From the NCBI GenBank assembly GCA_943704415.1, contig CALSCO010001053.1, positions 1 through 63,777 on the forward strand: 63,777 nucleotides of DNA. Direction: 5' to 3'. Made by a program: the position numbers and the translations under genes. Source of the stretch: Parvularia atlantis (lineage: Eukaryota; Opisthokonta; Rotosphaerida). Positions 61,330-63,777 of the stretch are shown here, in pieces. The notes beneath the pieces are model-generated. The model did not search any database and was not told the DNA's origin. It was given only the letters and a program-made list of their open reading frames with translations. Numbering within the stretch: the stretch's first letter is position 1; each line of letters starts with the position of its first letter.

Positions 61330-63604
61330 CTAGCGCCGGTACGGGTTGTAGCGCTCGCCGCTGCCGCGCAGCGTCTGGCCGCCACGGGCAGGCCCTCCGT
61401 AGCCGTCGTCGCCTACCGGGGGCGCGCCGCGCGGCGGCGGGCCGTAGCCGTCGTCGAGAGCGGGCGGCGGGCCACGTGGTGGCGGTGGTGGCGGCGGCGG
61501 CGGTGGGAGCGGTGCGGCGCCGTAGCCGTCGCTGGTGGCGGCGGCACTGCTCGCGGGCGCAACAGCGGCGCGCGGTGCCGGGTTGTACGGGTCGTAGCCT
61601 GCGGGCGCGCGGCACGTCAGCCTGTGCTGCGCCGTGAACCTGCGCGGCATGCACCGTCGTCGTAGCCCTCGGCGCTGCGTGGCGGTACGGCGGCGCTGCG
61701 GTATGGCGCGGCGTAGCTCTGGACGGGCGCATCGAGTGCGGCGTACGGGTCTGCGCAGTCGCCGAGGCGTCAGCGCAGCAGCTTGCAATGAGCGGGCACG
61801 CGCACCGGCGTAGGGATCGGCATAGCCGTACGCGTACGGGTCTGCGTAGCTGGCGGAGGACGACGGCGGCACGGCCAGACTGCTGCGCTGCTCGCCGCCG
61901 TAACTGCTGCTTGCACCCACGGGCACGGCCAGGCTGCGCGGGTCGCGGCCGTAGCTGGAGCTGCTGACGGGCACGGCCAGCCGGCTGACGGGCTTCGTCG
62001 ACGCCGGCTGATCGTACTCGCTGCCCCCGTACCCGCCGGCCCCGTAACCACCGCCTCCGTAGCCGTCGTCGTACGGGTCGGCCCCTGCTGATGCGCCGTA
62101 GTCTGCGCCACCAGCACTGCTGCGCGCCCCGCCGTAGCCGTCTCGGTCGTAGCCGCCATAGCCGCCACCGCCGTAGCCTCCGCCACCGCCGTAGCCTCCT
62201 GTGGCGTACGCGCCGCCCGCACCGTACCCGCCGCCGCCGCCGTAGCCACCACCGCCGTAGCCGCCGCTACCCCGGCCGCCGCCGCCGCCGCCACCGCCAC
62301 CGCCACCGCCACCGCCTCCACCGCCGTAGCCGTCGCCGCCCGACGCGTACGGGTTGGCCGAGCGGTTGCCGTCCTGGCGGCGCGGCATGGCCTTGCGGAT
62401 CTCGAGCTGCGCAGGCGCCAGCGACGTGAGCACGCTGTTCGGCCGCGACCACGCATGCGCCGCACCGTCCGGCCGCGGAACGTCAGCGGCGCCGCGGCGA
62501 GCACCTTGGCGACGGCGTCCTGCGCGCGGCCGAGCGTCATCGACCGCACAGGCGAGCGCCGGGCACGCTGCACCTCGTGCTCGTACGTGACAAAGCCGAA
62601 GCCGCGTGGCTCGCCGGTCATGCGGTCGGCCACGACGAGGGCCTCGATCACCTTGCCGTACTTGCTGAAGAAGTCCTTGACATCCTCGCGGTTGGCGTCG
62701 CGCGGCATGTTGCCTGGCGCGGGTGCGTGAGCGCGATGGAACGGCGGCCGATCGACCGCACCGATGAAGAGCTTGTTGGGCACGGGTTGGTGCGGGACCC
62801 CGCGCGCCTCGACCTGCGTCTTGGCGGGCTCGACGTGGACCTGCGCGGCCGGGGCTCAGGCACGCGCGGCTGCTGGCGGGTCGATCACGCACGCGCTTCT
62901 CGTCGATGATGTGGTCGCGGATGGCCATCGCCCTATGCACGTCCTCGACGTAGTCGAAGGTGATGAAGCCGAAGCAGCGCGAGATCGAGGTGAGCGTGTC
63001 GCGCATGAGCAGCACCTGCTCCCCTCCCCCGCGTGGTTCCATGAGCACGGCCTGTGCGGTGTGCGCGCTGCACGTCGCCGCGGCACCTCCTCGACCGGCC
63101 CCACTTTGTGCTCAAAGTACTTGCGGATGGACGCTGTGTGTTTTTTTTTGTGTTTTGTGTGTGTTGTGTGGTTTTTTCGCGTGTGCCGTGTGCCGTGTGC
63201 CACGCCGTGTGCCGATGTGCCGTGTGCATGCGCGAGCGGTGCAAGCGGGTGCGTGGGCGGGTGAGCAGCCGTGCCGGGGCACACGCGAGCGCACCGCCGC
63301 GACACCGCTGTGCTCTCTGGGCTCTGTGCGTAGCAGCAGCGAGCAGCGAGCAGCGAGCAGCAGCGGCAGCAGCGGCGGGGCAAGCAACAGGCGCTGTGTG
63401 CGTGTGTGCACTCACCCTCGTCGCTCTCTGGCGCGAGCGCGCCGAGGAACAGCTTGCGTCTGTGCCGAAACCGCCACCGTCAGCCACCTGCACGCACGTG
63501 CCACGCAGGCCCGACGGCACGCACGACTCGCGGTCCTCGGCCGTGCTGGGGATCGGCCGGTAGACCCGGTCGGCCGGCGGGATGTCGTTGGCGCCGTCCG
63601 CCAT
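61330..63604 (-). CDS. hnRNP A/B-like RNA-binding protein: two RRMs and a glycine/tyrosine-rich tail
   Basis: Start MADGANDIPPADRVYRPIPS; RRM1 begins AKLFLGALAPESDEG and resumes after a 282-bp intron (63134-63415) with SIRKYFEHKVGPVEE, then CFGFITFDYVEDVHRAMAIR (RNP1) and DHIIDEKRV. RRM2: NKLFIGAV, then DVKDFFSKYGKVIEALVVAD and GFGFVTYEHEV (RNP1). The tail is a G-rich and Y/G repeat region (GYGGGGYGGGGGYGAGG) coded by long (GCC)n/(CCG)n tracts on the plus strand at about 62040-62335, then a Pro run and RYNPYRR at the end. This fits hnRNP A/B, DAZAP1 or Musashi proteins, acting in splicing, export or mRNA control. The tail is a phase-separation-type low-complexity domain. About eight introns; the first is much the longest here. 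Confidence 0.86.
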
Positions 63605-63777
63605 GCTGTGCCGAGCGCGGATCTGGCATAGCTGCTGTGCCAGAAGGCCCCATTTCGGTCCAGCGCCATGCGCTGCCTCCGTCGTGTGGCGCCTTCTGTG
63701 CGCGCGCGGGCCGCGTGTGGCGACGCGCCGTGCGGTCGCGCGCCGTGGGGGGTGCGGTGCGCCTGGGAGGGGGAAGG
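63605..63777. other. Upstream flank of the RNA-binding gene
   Basis: The last 173 bp are very GC-rich, with a C/G-rich end (GGGGGGTGCGG, GGGAGGGGGAAGG). No gene is recognised; it is presumably the promoter of the minus-strand RNA-binding gene. Confidence 0.4.

Noticed and set aside
1-63777. Selenoprotein genes with in-frame TGA near the tRNA-Sec gene
   Set aside because: The well-aligned genes were followed and none needed a TGA read-through; apparent in-frame TGAs fall inside introns (CTGAC elements).
1-63777. Transposons, retroelements, rRNA genes, CRISPR arrays, prophage
   Set aside because: None was recognised on either strand; all long conserved frames are host genes, apart from the intein.

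Overview
This 63.8 kb window is nuclear DNA from a compact, very GC-rich, intron-rich unicellular eukaryote. Genes lie head-to-head and tail-to-tail with almost no spacers. Most genes are split by short introns (commonly 42-80 bp, a few shorter or longer) with a strikingly uniform GTGCG-type donor, a CTGAC/CTCAC/CTAAC branch-like element and a CAG acceptor. Gene content (AP-4 mu, SNX3, a perilipin-like protein, importin-4, nucleostemin-like GTPase, NAR1, METTL5, SMYD5-like, ELM2-SANT, MRH-domain receptor, ALG11, COX11) is that of a free-living heterotrophic protist. A bacterial/plant-type aspartokinase-homoserine dehydrogenase fusion argues against an animal. I cannot name the species; an apusomonad, ancyromonad or similar flagellate is only a guess.

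Layout. 0-5.5 kb: AP-4 mu (-), SNX3 (+), a small acidic protein (+), a membrane-anchored NHL-repeat protein (-). 5.5-11.2 kb: L-2-hydroxyglutarate dehydrogenase, an AGC-like kinase, a selenocysteine tRNA gene and a perilipin-like gene, all (+). 11.3-16.1 kb: a large Golgi-type glycosyltransferase, mitochondrial uL13m and an intron-containing tRNA-Ser(AGA), all (-). 16.1-25.5 kb: serine carboxypeptidase (+), NAR1 (-), ELM2-SANT (+), class-V aminotransferase (+), asparagine synthetase (-). 25.6-33 kb: importin-4 (-) and nucleostemin-like GTPase (+), divergent. 33-39 kb: SMYD5-like (-), GH105 hydrolase (-), a large secreted protein (+), a gamma-glutamylcyclotransferase-like protein (+). 39-47.3 kb, all (-): RBR E3 ligase, DUF4139 protein, an unrecognised Cys-motif protein, METTL5, a degenerate dual-specificity phosphatase. 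47.6-53.7 kb: MED28-like (+), TBC RabGAP (-), a small protein (+), a three-MRH-domain sorting receptor (+). 53.7-63.6 kb: COX11 containing an intein (-), AK-HSDH (+), ALG11 (+), an RRM/glycine-rich RNA-binding protein (-).

The outstanding feature is a 437-residue intein inside nuclear COX11. It lies exactly between the two cysteines of the CFCF copper motif, so the second copper-ligand cysteine is also the +1 splicing nucleophile. All canonical splicing residues are visible, while the two LAGLIDADG-type endonuclease motifs look degenerate. A second strong find is an 87-nt tRNA-Sec gene with the eukaryotic 9-bp acceptor stem, meaning this organism probably makes selenoproteins. A third is a near-identical 12-mer (TTCGARWGTCGA) in three divergent promoters whose start codons are only 12-38 bp apart; one more divergent pair has overlapping start codons.

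Functionally the window mixes vesicle traffic (AP-4, SNX3, TBC, MRH receptor), glycan synthesis and breakdown (ALG11, glycosyltransferase, GH105), mitochondrial assembly (COX11, uL13m, L2HGDH), Fe-S and ribosome biogenesis (NAR1, nucleostemin, METTL5) and amino-acid metabolism (asparagine synthetase, AK-HSDH). Exon limits were read by eye from homology and splice motifs; most are good to the base, a few are marked uncertain.
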